From Phreatobacter sp. (GTDB taxonomy: Bacteria > Pseudomonadota > Alphaproteobacteria > Rhizobiales > Phreatobacteraceae), in contig NZ_JAEULY010000015.1 in NCBI RefSeq assembly GCF_016793595.1, forward strand, positions 62,001 through 126,000: 64,000 nucleotides of DNA, given 5' to 3'. Both the position numbers and the translations under genes were made by a program. The notes beneath the pieces are model-generated. The model ran no database searches. It worked only from the letters and a program-made list of their open reading frames with translations, and was not told the origin of the DNA. Each line of letters begins with the position of its first letter. The stretch's first letter is position 1. Of this stretch, positions 55,937 through 64,000 are shown one piece after another.

Positions 55937-58625
55937 CCTTGAGGGCGTAGAGCGCCTCCTGCGCCTCGCGCGGCGTCATGTCGTCGGGATCGAGACCATC
56001 GAGCAGGTCCAGCGCCGGGTCTGTCTTTGCGACCGGGGCCGGGCGCGGCGCGGCAGCGAAGAGCGGCAGATCGTCGACCATGCGCCTGACCGGCGCGGCG
56101 CGGTCGGTCGCTTCCAGCTCGGACAGGACCTGCCGTGCGCGCTCGACCACGGAGGGCGGCAGCCCCGCGAGCTTCGCCACCTGGATGCCGTAGGAACGGT
56201 CGGCCGCGCCGTCGGTCACCTCGTGCAGGAAGATCACGTCGCCCTGCCATTCCTTCACGCGCATTGTCGCGTTGTGGAGGCGCTTCAGCCGCTTCGACAG
56301 CGCCGTCAGCTCGTGGAAATGGGTGGCGAACAGCGAGCGGCAGCGGTTGGTCTCGTGGAGGTGTTCCACCGCCGCCCAGGCGATGGAGAGGCCGTCGAAA
56401 GTCGCCGTGCCGCGACCGATCTCGTCGAGGATGACGAGGGCGCGGGGACCGGACTGGTTGAGGATCGCCGCCGTCTCGACCATCTCGACCATGAAGGTCG
56501 AGCGTCCGCGCGCGAGATCGTCGGCCGCCCCGACACGCGAGAACAGCCGGTCCACCACGCCGATATGGGCCGAGGCCGCCGGCACGAAGGAACCCATCTG
56601 GGCCAGCACCGCGATCAGCGCGTTCTGGCGCAGGAAGGTGGATTTACCGGCCATGTTCGGGCCGGTGATCAGCCAGATGCGCCCACTGCCATTGCCCGCC
56701 TCGCTGCCCGAGAGGTCGCAGTCATTGGCGACGAAGGGGCCGCCTGAGCGCAGGGCCTGCTCGACCACGGGATGGCGACCCTGAGCAATGGCGAAGGCGT
56801 GCGAACCGTCGACCAGCGGGCGCGCGTAGGACTGCTCGACCGCGAGCGTCGCCAGCGCCGCGGCGACATCGACCACGGCGAGCGCGTCGGCCGCCGCCTT
56901 GATGGTCCCCGAGGCGGCGAGAACGGTGGCCGCGAGTTCGCCGAAAATCTCCAGCTCCAACCCCAGCGCCCGGTCGGCCGCGCCGGCAATCTTCGCCTCC
57001 AGCGCCCCGAGCTCGGTGGTCGTGAAGCGCATGGCGCCGGCCATGGTCTGGCGGTGGATATAGGTGCCGTTCAGCGGGGCTTTGAGAAACGCGTCGCCGT
57101 GCTGCTGGGAGACCTCGACGAAATAGCCGAGCACATTGTTGTGCTTGACCTTCAGCGTCCTGACGCCGGTCTCCTCGGCATAGCGCGCCTGAAGCGAGGC
57201 GATGACGCGCCGGCTCTCGTCGCGCAGCGCCCGCGTCTCGTCCAGCGCGGCGCTGTAGCCCGCGCGCGCGAAGCCGCCATCGCGCTTCATGAGCGGCAGG
57301 TCGTCGGCCAGCGCCGAGGCCAGCAGGGCGGCGACGGCGGGATCGGGCCTTGCCAGCCCTTCGGCGGCCTGCCGCAATTCTCCGGCGGCCGCGCCGGACA
57401 CGAATTCGGCGAGGGCCGAGGCGGCGACCAGTCCCTGCCCGATGGCGGCGAGATCGCGCGGCCCGCCGCGATCCATGGCGATGCGGGTCAGTGCCCGCGC
57501 CATGTCGGGCGCAGCATCGAGATGGGCGCGGATGTCCGCGCGCAGCCCGGACCCGGCGACCAGCGCCGCCACCGCGTCGAGGCGCCTGTCGATGGCGGCC
57601 GGATCGGTCAGCGGATTGGCGAGCCGCCCGGAGAGCATGCGCGCGCCGGCCGCCGTCACCGTGCGGTCGATGGCGGAGAGGAGCGAGCCCTGCCGCTCGC
57701 CGCCGAGCGTGCGGACGAGTTCGAGATTGGCGCGGGTCGCCGCATCGATCAGCATGGCGACGCCGGCCGGCTCACGGACCGGCGGCGACAGCGGAGCGCG
57801 CGAGGCGATCTGCGTCCGCTCGACATAGGTGACGACGGCGGCGGCAGCGGTCGCCTCGAGCCGCGAGAAGGCGCCGAACCCGTCCAGCGTCTTGACGCCG
57901 AAATAGGCGGCCAGCCGGCGCTCGGCGGTCGCGCCATCGAACAGGTCGCGCGGGCTCGGCGAAACCGAACGGTAGCCGCGCCAGAAGTCGCCCCATTCGG
58001 TATCGGCGAACAGCGCGTCCGAGACGACGATCTCCTGCGGGTCGACGCGGGCGATCTCGGCGGCCAGCCGCGCGCCATCCGTCTCCGCGACGCGGAACTC
58101 GCCTGTGGAGATATCGACCCAGGCGAGGCCGAACCCATCCAAGCCCGCAGAGGAGGTCTTGGCGCGCGCGACGGCAAGCAGGTAATTCGAGCGCCGCGCC
58201 TCCAGCAGCGTGTCCTCGGTCAGCGTGCCGGGCGTGACGAGGCGCACGACGTCGCGCTTCACCACCGACTTGGAGCCGCGCTTCTTCGCCTCCGCCGGGT
58301 CCTCGACCTGCTCGCAGACCGCGACCTTGAAGCCGAGCTGGATGAGGCGGTTCAGGTAGTCGTTGGCGGCATGGACCGGCACGCCGGCCATGGGAATGTC
58401 CTCGCCGAGATGCTTGCCGCGCTTGGTCAGCGCGATGCCGAGCGCGCGCGAGGCGCGGACGGCGTCGTCGAAGAAAAGCTCGTAGAAATCGCCCATCCGG
58501 TAGAACAGCAGCGAGTCCGGATTGGCCGCCTTGATCTCGATATACTGCTCCATCAGCGGCGTGACGCGGCTGTCCGCCGGATTGGCGGCCTCCTCTGTCG
58601 CGGCTGGCGGGCGAAGCTGATGCAT
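55914..58625 (-). CDS. mutS: DNA mismatch repair protein MutS
   Basis: Recognises mismatches and starts repair with MutL; 903 aa, full length. The mismatch-reading F-x-E is in MGDFYELFF. The ATPase has Walker [10 protein letters not shown] near residue 657, Walker [17 protein letters not shown], and ATHFHELT. The C-terminal helix-turn-helix dimerisation and the short beta-clamp/tetramer tail ([16 protein letters not shown]) are present. The ATG at 58625 has no strong ribosome binding site; the frame runs on to 58682. It overlaps the convergent membrane-protein gene at its end. Confidence 0.97.
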   Translation of the reverse strand: MHQLRPPAATEEAANPADSRVTPLMEQYIEIKAANPDSLLFYRMGDFYELFFDDAVRASRALGIALTKRGKHLGEDIPMAGVPVHAANDYLNRLIQLGFKVAVCEQVEDPAEAKKRGSKSVVKRDVVRLVTPGTLTEDTLLEARRSNYLLAVARAKTSSAGLDGFGLAWVDISTGEFRVAETDGARLAAEIARVDPQEIVVSDALFADTEWGDFWRGYRSVSPSPRDLFDGATAERRLAAYFGVKTLDGFGAFSRLEATAAAAVVTYVERTQIASRAPLSPPVREPAGVAMLIDAATRANLELVRTLGGERQGSLLSAIDRTVTAAGARMLSGRLANPLTDPAAIDRRLDAVAALVAGSGLRADIRAHLDAAPDMARALTRIAMDRGGPRDLAAIGQGLVAASALAEFVSGAAAGELRQAAEGLARPDPAVAALLASALADDLPLMKRDGGFARAGYSAALDETRALRDESRRVIASLQARYAEETGVRTLKVKHNNVLGYFVEVSQQHGDAFLKAPLNGTYIHRQTMAGAMRFTTTELGALEAKIAGAADRALGLELEIFGELAATVLAASGTIKAAADALAVVDVAAALATLAVEQSYARPLVDGSHAFAIAQGRHPVVEQALRSGGPFVANDCDLSGSEAGNGSGRIWLITGPNMAGKSTFLRQNALIAVLAQMGSFVPAASAHIGVVDRLFSRVGAADDLARGRSTFMVEMVETAAILNQSGPRALVILDEIGRGTATFDGLSIAWAAVEHLHETNRCRSLFATHFHELTALSKRLKRLHNATMRVKEWQGDVIFLHEVTDGAADRSYGIQVAKLAGLPPSVVERARQVLSELEATDRAAPVRRMVDDLPLFAAAPRPAPVAKTDPALDLLDGLDPDDMTPREAQEALYALKARRAKGA

Positions 58626-58698
58626 GGCCGGGACGCTGGCAGGTGCCTGCCGCGATTTCAACAGGGCGCGGCCGCCGCCCACAGGGTTTAGCCCCGAA

Positions 58699-59481
58699 CT
58701 AGCCGAGGATACGGGCGAGATCGGCCTGCACGGCCTTCAGTTTCGGCAGCAGATCGCGCACCAGCAGATCCGGCGGGAAGCGCGTCGCCTGCGTGCCGAC
58801 ATTGATCGCCGCCAGCGTCCGGCCGCGAATGTCGAAGACAGGCACCGCGATCGAGGTCAGCCCGATCTCCAGCTCCTGGTCGATGATCGCGCGGCCGTCA
58901 CGCCTGATGCCCTCAAGGAGGCGCATGATCGCGTCGGCATCGGTCACTGTCCTGCCGGTACGCGGCGCGCGCGGCATGGCCTCGATGCGCCGGCGCGCCT
59001 CCTCGTCCGGCAGCGCCGCCAGCAGCACGCGGCCCATGGAGGTGCAGAAGGCCGGCAGCCGCGCGCCGACCGACAGGCCAACCGACATGATCCGCCGGGT
59101 GGCGGCCCGCGCCACATAGACGATCTCGCTGCCGTCGAGGATCGAGGCCGACGAGCTCTCGCCGATCTCCTCCGAGAGCCGCTCCAGCGCGCTCTGGAGA
59201 ATGGTCGTCAGCGGCGTCGAGGACAGATAGGCATAGCCGAGCCGGAGCACGCGCGGGGTCAGCGTGAACAGGCGGCCATCCGTCTCGGCATAGCCGATGC
59301 GCGCGAGGGTGATGAGGCAGCGCCGCGCGGTCGCGCGCGTGAGGCCCGTCATCCGCGCAATGTCGGCGATCGTCAGGCGCGGATGGCCGGCGTCGAAACA
59401 GGCGATGACGGCGAGGCCCTTTTCGAGGCCCAGCATGTGATCGCGGTCGATCTGCCGGAAGGGTTCTGCGGGCTGGTCCAA
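58699..59481 (-). CDS. IclR-family transcriptional regulator (PcaR/PobR-like)
   Basis: Regulator of about 260 aa. The N-terminal winged helix has [36 protein letters not shown] (split into wing and recognition helix); the rest is the IclR effector domain, with [18 protein letters not shown] and the [10 protein letters not shown] block. It resembles regulators of protocatechuate/4-hydroxybenzoate catabolism, but no such genes adjoin it. The start is unclear: TTG 59481 gives the family length, ATG 59436 would cut close to the DNA-binding domain, and the frame is open to 59661, overlapping the divergent amidotransferase start. Confidence 0.85.
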   Translation of the reverse strand: MDQPAEPFRQIDRDHMLGLEKGLAVIACFDAGHPRLTIADIARMTGLTRATARRCLITLARIGYAETDGRLFTLTPRVLRLGYAYLSSTPLTTILQSALERLSEEIGESSSASILDGSEIVYVARAATRRIMSVGLSVGARLPAFCTSMGRVLLAALPDEEARRRIEAMPRAPRTGRTVTDADAIMRLLEGIRRDGRAIIDQELEIGLTSIAVPVFDIRGRTLAAINVGTQATRFPPDLLVRDLLPKLKAVQADLARILG

Positions 59482-59626
59482 GGCGCGGCCTGTTGTGCGG
59501 TCACCGCACGTCGTTGTTCCCAACCTATTGGCGCGTTTCTGACCTGCGGGCAATGGCGAAGCCCTTTTCCTGTCCCGTTCCGCAGTGCAAACTCGGCTGG
59601 TCGTTCCCCCTTGGAATTCCGTCCGC

Positions 59627-60490
59627 ATGTCTCTCCGCATCCTCGTCGTCGAAGGCAACAACGCGGCCGACCGCGCCCGGCATGCTAAAAACCGCGGCGC
59701 GACGCCGTCCGAGGCCTATGCGGAGGTACTGAGGGATCTCGCACCGGATGCGGTCGTCGACCTCTGCTTTCCGGCCGACCCCGGCGCCAACCTGCCCGAT
59801 TCCGGCGGCCTTGCCGGCTATGACGCGGTGGCGCTGACCGGCTCGTCGCTGAACATCTACGACATGACGCCGGAGATCACCGCGCAGATCGACCTCGCCC
59901 GGCAGGTCTTCGCATCGGGCACGCCGGTCTTCGGCTCCTGCTGGGGCCTGCAGATCCTGACGACGGCGGCCGGCGGGGTGGTTCGCCGCAATCCGAGGGG
60001 CCGCGAGATGGGCTTCGCCCGCAAGATCGTGCCGAACGAGGCCGGCCGCGCCCATGCCATGCTTGCTGGCCGGCCGGCGGCCTTCGACGCGCCGGCCATC
60101 CATCAGGACGAGGTCGAGACCATGGCGCCCGGCACCACGCTGCTCGCCTCCAACGGCATGAGCGAGGTGCAGGCGGTGGAGATCCGGGTCGGCAAGGCCA
60201 CCGCCTGGGCGGTGCAGTACCACCCGGAATTCTCGTTCGGCGAGGTCGCCGCCATCGGCGGCGCGCTGGGCACGAGGCTGATCGAGGAAGGCTTCTTCCG
60301 CACCATGGACGAACTTGGCCGCTGGCGCGCCGACCTCGACGCGCTCGATACCGATCCGGCCGACGCGGCGGTCGCCTGGCGGCACGGTTTCGACACCGAA
60401 CTGACCGAAGAGGGCCGCCGCCGGCTCGAGCTGTCGAACTGGATCGCCGCGCGGGTGCGGCCCGAGAAGAGCGCGCGAGGCCGTGCATGA
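59627..60490 (+). CDS. type 1 glutamine amidotransferase (GMP-synthase-like domain)
   Basis: Cytosolic class I glutaminase-fold protein of 287 aa. The nucleophile elbow is GSCWGLQ, and the His-Glu pair lies in VQYHPEFSFG, so the triad is complete. The C-terminal 70 residues are an extra helical part rich in Asp/Arg. There is no synthetase domain, so it may hydrolyse gamma-glutamyl compounds or serve a partner. ATGA overlap with the next gene suggests joint function with the methyltransferase. The ribosome binding site before 59627 is weak. Confidence 0.9.
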   Translation: MSLRILVVEGNNAADRARHAKNRGATPSEAYAEVLRDLAPDAVVDLCFPADPGANLPDSGGLAGYDAVALTGSSLNIYDMTPEITAQIDLARQVFASGTPVFGSCWGLQILTTAAGGVVRRNPRGREMGFARKIVPNEAGRAHAMLAGRPAAFDAPAIHQDEVETMAPGTTLLASNGMSEVQAVEIRVGKATAWAVQYHPEFSFGEVAAIGGALGTRLIEEGFFRTMDELGRWRADLDALDTDPADAAVAWRHGFDTELTEEGRRRLELSNWIAARVRPEKSARGRA

Positions 60491-61575
60491 CCGACCTACC
60501 AGTGGCCGAAACGCCTTCGGGCACGCGCGCCCAATTGCGGCTCGACACGGCATCGTGGCCGGTGCGCGCGGCGCAGGGGATCAGGGAGACGCTCGGCTAC
60601 GGCATCGGCTACGCGCTGCCGTTCTATTTCGCGCGATCCGCGAAGCCCGTCGATCCCGAGCCGCTCTGGCGCCTGATCACCACGCGGCAACCGGCACCCG
60701 TCCAATCATTGATCGACGCCTGGCCGCCGGGGCCACGCCGCGAGCGCATCTTGCGGCGCTTCCTGGAGCCGTCCCACGCCGAAGGGATCGAGTATCACTA
60801 CGACGTCTCCAACGACTTCTACGCCCTGTTCCTCGACCGGCGCTTCATGTTCTACACCTGCGCCGATTTCAACGCGCCCGGCGAGACGATCGAGGACGCG
60901 CAGCTCAACAAGGCCAACCACATCCTCTCGCTGCTCGACCCGAAACCCGGCGAGAGGATCATCGAACTCGGCTGCGGCTGGGGTTCGATGATGAAGCACA
61001 TCCACGCCCATACCGGCGATTCCGAGAACCTGTCCGGACTGACGCTCTCGCATGACCAGCTCGCCTATGTGCGCGGCACGCTCGGGCTGAACGCCGAGCT
61101 CGGCGACTTCATCACCCGCGACTACGGCACCGAGACCTACGACAAGATCTATTCGATCGGCTCGTTCGAGCACATCAAGCCGGACGAGGTGCTGCCGCTC
61201 TACAAGCGGCTGCATGCGGCGTTGAAGCCGGGCGGGCGGGCCGTGTTCCACTTCTTCTCGCTGAACGGCACTGATCGCTGGCCGGCGGCGATGGTGGCGG
61301 CGCAGGCCTATTTTCCAGGCTCGACGCTGTCGCTGCATCAAGATCATCTCGACTGGGCGGGGGAGGCCGGCTTCCGTCTCGTCCATGATTCCCGGCACGA
61401 CTACCGGCCGACGCTGCGCGCCTGGTTCGACCGGCTGGCGGAGAACCGCGACAAGGCCCACGCGCTGGTCGGCGTGCCGGTGACCAACAAATACCTCGTG
61501 TTCTTCGCGGCCTCGTGGACGCTGTTCGACCTCGGCAAGGCGACGTTGCATCGCCTCGTCCTGATGAAGGACTGA
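60487..61575 (+). CDS. cyclopropane-fatty-acyl-phospholipid synthase-like methyltransferase
   Basis: SAM-dependent methyltransferase of 362 aa, CFA/mycolic-acid-synthase family. IEYHYDVSNDFYALFLD is the lipid-binding signature; ELGCGWGSM is SAM motif I; GLTLSHDQ and the block IYSIGSFEHI follow, though classical CFA synthases have EMxEHVG at the latter site. The N-terminal 90 residues differ from E. coli Cfa. It could methylate or cyclopropanate unsaturated lipids at the membrane. It overlaps the amidotransferase gene by 4 bases. A palindromic repeat follows. Confidence 0.88.
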   Translation: MTDLPVAETPSGTRAQLRLDTASWPVRAAQGIRETLGYGIGYALPFYFARSAKPVDPEPLWRLITTRQPAPVQSLIDAWPPGPRRERILRRFLEPSHAEGIEYHYDVSNDFYALFLDRRFMFYTCADFNAPGETIEDAQLNKANHILSLLDPKPGERIIELGCGWGSMMKHIHAHTGDSENLSGLTLSHDQLAYVRGTLGLNAELGDFITRDYGTETYDKIYSIGSFEHIKPDEVLPLYKRLHAALKPGGRAVFHFFSLNGTDRWPAAMVAAQAYFPGSTLSLHQDHLDWAGEAGFRLVHDSRHDYRPTLRAWFDRLAENRDKAHALVGVPVTNKYLVFFAASWTLFDLGKATLHRLVLMKD

Positions 61576-61584
61576 GCGTCCATA

Positions 61585-61629
61585 GCGTTTTCGAGCGAAG
61601 TGGACACCGGTTCGCGTGAAGAAAACGCG
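61585..61629. repeat. intergenic repeat, copy 2 (45 bp)
   Basis: GCGTTTTC...GAAAACGC ends form an 8-bp stem with an inner GCGAA/TTCGC pairing. It is 40/45 identical to 54989-55033. It lies between the convergent methyltransferase and PBP genes and could serve as a terminator for both. Confidence 0.85.
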
Positions 61630-61643
61630 GCAATGCGAGATTG

Positions 61644-63869
61644 CTACCGGAACAGCCGCTCGAAGAAACCGTTGCCGTTGCCCGCCGGCGGGCGGATCAC
61701 ATCGCCGGGATTCTCGGTGCCGCCCGGCCGCTGGGCCGTGCGCTGCGGCTGCGGCTGCGGCTGCCGCTGCTCGATGCGCGACATGGTCATCGGCTGGTCG
61801 AGGCCCTCGCCCGGCAGGATGCGGCCCGGCGCGTCGAAGGAGCGCCAGTTGCCCGGCAGGTCGACGACCTGCTGGCCGCGATGGGCCTCCGCCATGGCGC
61901 GGTTCCAGACCTCGACGGGCAGTCCGCCGCCGGTCAGCCGGCGGGTCGGCGTGCCGTCGTCGTTGCCGAGCCATACGCCGGCGACGAAGCGGCCGGTATA
62001 GCCGACGAACCAGGCGTCGCGGAATTCCTGGCTGGTGCCGGTCTTGCCCGCGACGATCCAGCCCGGCAGGCGCACGGTGCGCGCGGTGCCCGACACGGTC
62101 GTCTGGTTCATCATCGCGTTCATCATGGCGACGTGGCGGGGCTCCACCACCTGCCCATTGTTCATCGGCCGGCGCTGGAACAGCACGCGGCCGTTGGTCG
62201 TACGGATCTTGGTGATGAGGTGCGGGATGACGCCGATGCCGCCATTGGCGAAGGGCGCGTAGGCGCCGACCAGTTCGAGCAGGTTCACCTCCGACGTGCC
62301 GAGCGAGATCGACGGGTTCGCCGCCAGCGCCGAGCCGACCCCGAGCTTCTGTGCCGTGCGCACGACTGACCGGGGACCGACTTCCTGCCCCAGCCGCACG
62401 GCCACCGTGTTGAGCGAGGAGGCGAGCGCCGTGGTCAGCGAGACGTCACCGCGATAGTCGCGCGTGTAGTTTTCCGGCCGCCACCCCGCGATCTGAACAG
62501 GCGCGTCCGAACGCACCGTGTCGGGGGTGAGGCCGCGCTCCAGCGCCGCCAGATAGACGAAGGGCTTGAAGGCCGATCCCGGCTGGCGACGGGCCGCCGT
62601 CGCACGGTTGAACTGGCTCTGCGAATAGTCGCGGCCGCCAACGAGGGCGCGCACCGCGCCGTCCGTGTCGAGCACCACCACAGCGCCCTGCCCGACGCCA
62701 TAGCGCTGGCCGCCGCGCGCCAGCGTCTCGACAAGGGCGGATTCGGCCGCCTGCTGCACCGGGCCGACGATGGTCGTCTCGACCACGAGGTCCGTCTCGA
62801 CCTTGCCGACATAGTCGTCGATCAGGTCCATGACCCAGTCTGCGACGTAGTTGATCGAACCGCCGGGAACGGCGCGACTGGCGACGGCCGGGTTGTCGCG
62901 CGCGGCGCGCGCCTGCGCCTCGGTGATGTAGCCCTGCTCGGCCATGGCCGCGAGAACGAGCTTGGCCCGCTCCTGCGCTTCCTGCGGATTGCGCGTCGGC
63001 GCGAGCCGCGAGGGCGCCTTGACGAGGCCGGCGATGACCGCTGATTCCTGCAGGGTCAGGGCGGTCGCGGGCTTGTCGTAATAGCGGCGGGCGGCCGCCT
63101 CGATGCCATAGGCGCCGGCGCCGAAATAGACGCGGTTGAGGTAGAGTTCGAGGATCTGGTCCTTGGAATAATTGTGCTCCAGCCAGAGCGCCAGCAGCGC
63201 CTCCTGCACCTTGCGACCGAGCGTCCGGTCGGGGGTCAGAAACAGATTCTTGGCGAGTTGCTGCGACAGGGTGGAGCCGCCCTGATGCATGCCCCTGCGG
63301 GTCAGGTTGGTGAAAACCGCGCGGCCGAGGCCGACCACGTCGAGGCCGAAATGCGAGTAGAAGCGCCGGTCCTCGATGGCGATCAGCGCCTGGGACACGT
63401 GGCGCGGCAGGCTGCGAAGCTGGATGGCCGCGCCGCCGGTGTCACCGCGATTGGCGAGTTCGGCGCCGTCGGCCGCGACGATGGCGATGTTCGGCGGCCG
63501 GGGCGGCACCTGCAGTGAATGGGTCGGCGGCAGATGCGCGGCGTACCAGGCGATGACGCCGGCCACGATGATGCCCGCCCAGATCGAGGCGGTCAGGCCC
63601 CAGATGAACAGGGTGCCGAGAATGCCGCGCCGCTTCCTGCCGCGCGGGCGCTCGTCGCGCCCCCGCTTCGATCCACGACGTCGCTCGGCCTTCGCCACCT
63701 CGACCTCCGGCTCCCGTTCCACCCTGCGCGGTTTCGGTGCGGGACGGTCCGGCTCGGCGATACGCACGGAGGGCCGGTCATCGGGCCCCGCGCGCAGGTC
63801 CATGCCCCCGCGCGCCGTCCCGAAGCTCGGCTCGATCCTCTCATTGCGCCCGCGGCGGCCCTTCGCCAT
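61644..63869 (-). CDS. class A penicillin-binding protein (PBP1A family)
   Basis: Bifunctional peptidoglycan synthase of 741 aa. A basic, Pro/Arg-rich cytoplasmic tail (about 80 residues), one membrane anchor (about 84-108), a GT51 glycosyltransferase (EDRRFYSHFG near residue 165, then GGSTLSQQLAKN) and a transpeptidase with PGSAFKPF (active Ser near 430), SSLNT and AGKTGTS (near 608). The C-terminus has a QPQPQPQ run. The long charged tail may bind cytoplasmic partners. Two TTAACC sites, one in a full CtrA-like box, lie upstream. Confidence 0.95.
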   Translation of the reverse strand: MAKGRRGRNERIEPSFGTARGGMDLRAGPDDRPSVRIAEPDRPAPKPRRVEREPEVEVAKAERRRGSKRGRDERPRGRKRRGILGTLFIWGLTASIWAGIIVAGVIAWYAAHLPPTHSLQVPPRPPNIAIVAADGAELANRGDTGGAAIQLRSLPRHVSQALIAIEDRRFYSHFGLDVVGLGRAVFTNLTRRGMHQGGSTLSQQLAKNLFLTPDRTLGRKVQEALLALWLEHNYSKDQILELYLNRVYFGAGAYGIEAAARRYYDKPATALTLQESAVIAGLVKAPSRLAPTRNPQEAQERAKLVLAAMAEQGYITEAQARAARDNPAVASRAVPGGSINYVADWVMDLIDDYVGKVETDLVVETTIVGPVQQAAESALVETLARGGQRYGVGQGAVVVLDTDGAVRALVGGRDYSQSQFNRATAARRQPGSAFKPFVYLAALERGLTPDTVRSDAPVQIAGWRPENYTRDYRGDVSLTTALASSLNTVAVRLGQEVGPRSVVRTAQKLGVGSALAANPSISLGTSEVNLLELVGAYAPFANGGIGVIPHLITKIRTTNGRVLFQRRPMNNGQVVEPRHVAMMNAMMNQTTVSGTARTVRLPGWIVAGKTGTSQEFRDAWFVGYTGRFVAGVWLGNDDGTPTRRLTGGGLPVEVWNRAMAEAHRGQQVVDLPGNWRSFDAPGRILPGEGLDQPMTMSRIEQRQPQPQPQRTAQRPGGTENPGDVIRPPAGNGNGFFERLFR

Positions 63870-63928
63870 CCGTCCCGTCAGCCCCTTTGCACCCTATGCC
63901 TGCTGTCTCCGGGGTAATCCCGGCGCAA

Positions 63929-63943
63929 TGAAGGGGGGGTTAA
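63929..63943 (-). promoter_or_regulatory. CtrA-like box upstream of the PBP gene
   Basis: On the minus strand TTAA-C7-TTCA, one mismatch from TTAA-N7-TTAA, 60-74 bp before the start codon. A second GTTAACC lies further out near 63979. Confidence 0.5.
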
Positions 63944-64000
63944 GGCAATTCTGCGAGACGGCGTTCATTTCCGGTCAGGGTTAACGGCTCGCGCCGGCGA

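Overview
ORGANISM. The window is GC-rich, densely coded chromosomal DNA of an alphaproteobacterium, most likely of the order Hyphomicrobiales (Rhizobiales). Pointers are an Aap-type amino-acid ABC transporter, an Omp25/RopB-like porin, the pair rpiA plus secreted DUF2059 gene close to gor, hpf-ptsN, a PcaR-like IclR regulator, CtrA-type TTAA-N7-TTAA boxes, and two kinds of intergenic palindromic repeat typical of the group. I cannot name a genus. No rRNA, tRNA, CRISPR array, phage or insertion sequence was seen. LAYOUT. 1-1047 is the open end of a PAS-PAS chemoreceptor. 1.2-11.6 kb is an acyl-CoA catabolic cluster: on the minus strand two acyl-CoA dehydrogenases and a MaoC hydratase, on the plus strand an SDR dehydrogenase, an HMG-CoA-synthase-like/DUF35 fusion and a thiolase, followed by two minus-strand acyl-CoA ligases. 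11.8-14.6 kb holds a conserved basic hypothetical protein, cysE and two small membrane proteins. 14.6-19.3 kb holds maiA, a MarR regulator, a fumarylacetoacetate hydrolase, a cytochrome P450 and a metallo-beta-lactamase-fold protein with a degenerate metal site. 19.3-26.7 kb is mostly housekeeping (class II DAHP synthase, porin, nadE, rpiA, DUF2059). 26.7-31.2 kb is a tripartite tricarboxylate transporter with an FGGY kinase, lying between the DUF2059 gene and gor. 33.0-37.9 kb holds two tandem globin-coupled sensors and a membrane chemoreceptor. 38.3-43.4 kb has a GST, an SH3-like secreted protein, a penicillin-acylase-family hydrolase, a 54-codon gene and trpS. 43.5-52.2 kb has aapJQM without its ATPase gene, a class III CoA-transferase, guanine deaminase and a purine-type ABC transporter without a binding protein. 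52.3-64 kb has hpf, ptsN, a BtuF-like binding protein, a TPR-like protein, a membrane protein, mutS, an IclR regulator, a glutamine amidotransferase overlapping a CFA-synthase-like methyltransferase, and a class A penicillin-binding protein. HOW IT FITS TOGETHER. The first cluster can in principle activate an acid, dehydrogenate, hydrate and oxidise the acyl-CoA, and cleave it with a thiolase accompanied by a DUF35 partner. All four chemoreceptor genes, the porin gene and the PBP gene carry a CtrA-like box 59-89 bp upstream of the start codon, which suggests one cell-cycle/motility/envelope regulon. Nearly all adjacent co-directional genes with related functions overlap by 1-4 bases or are separated by few bases, so operon calls are well supported.
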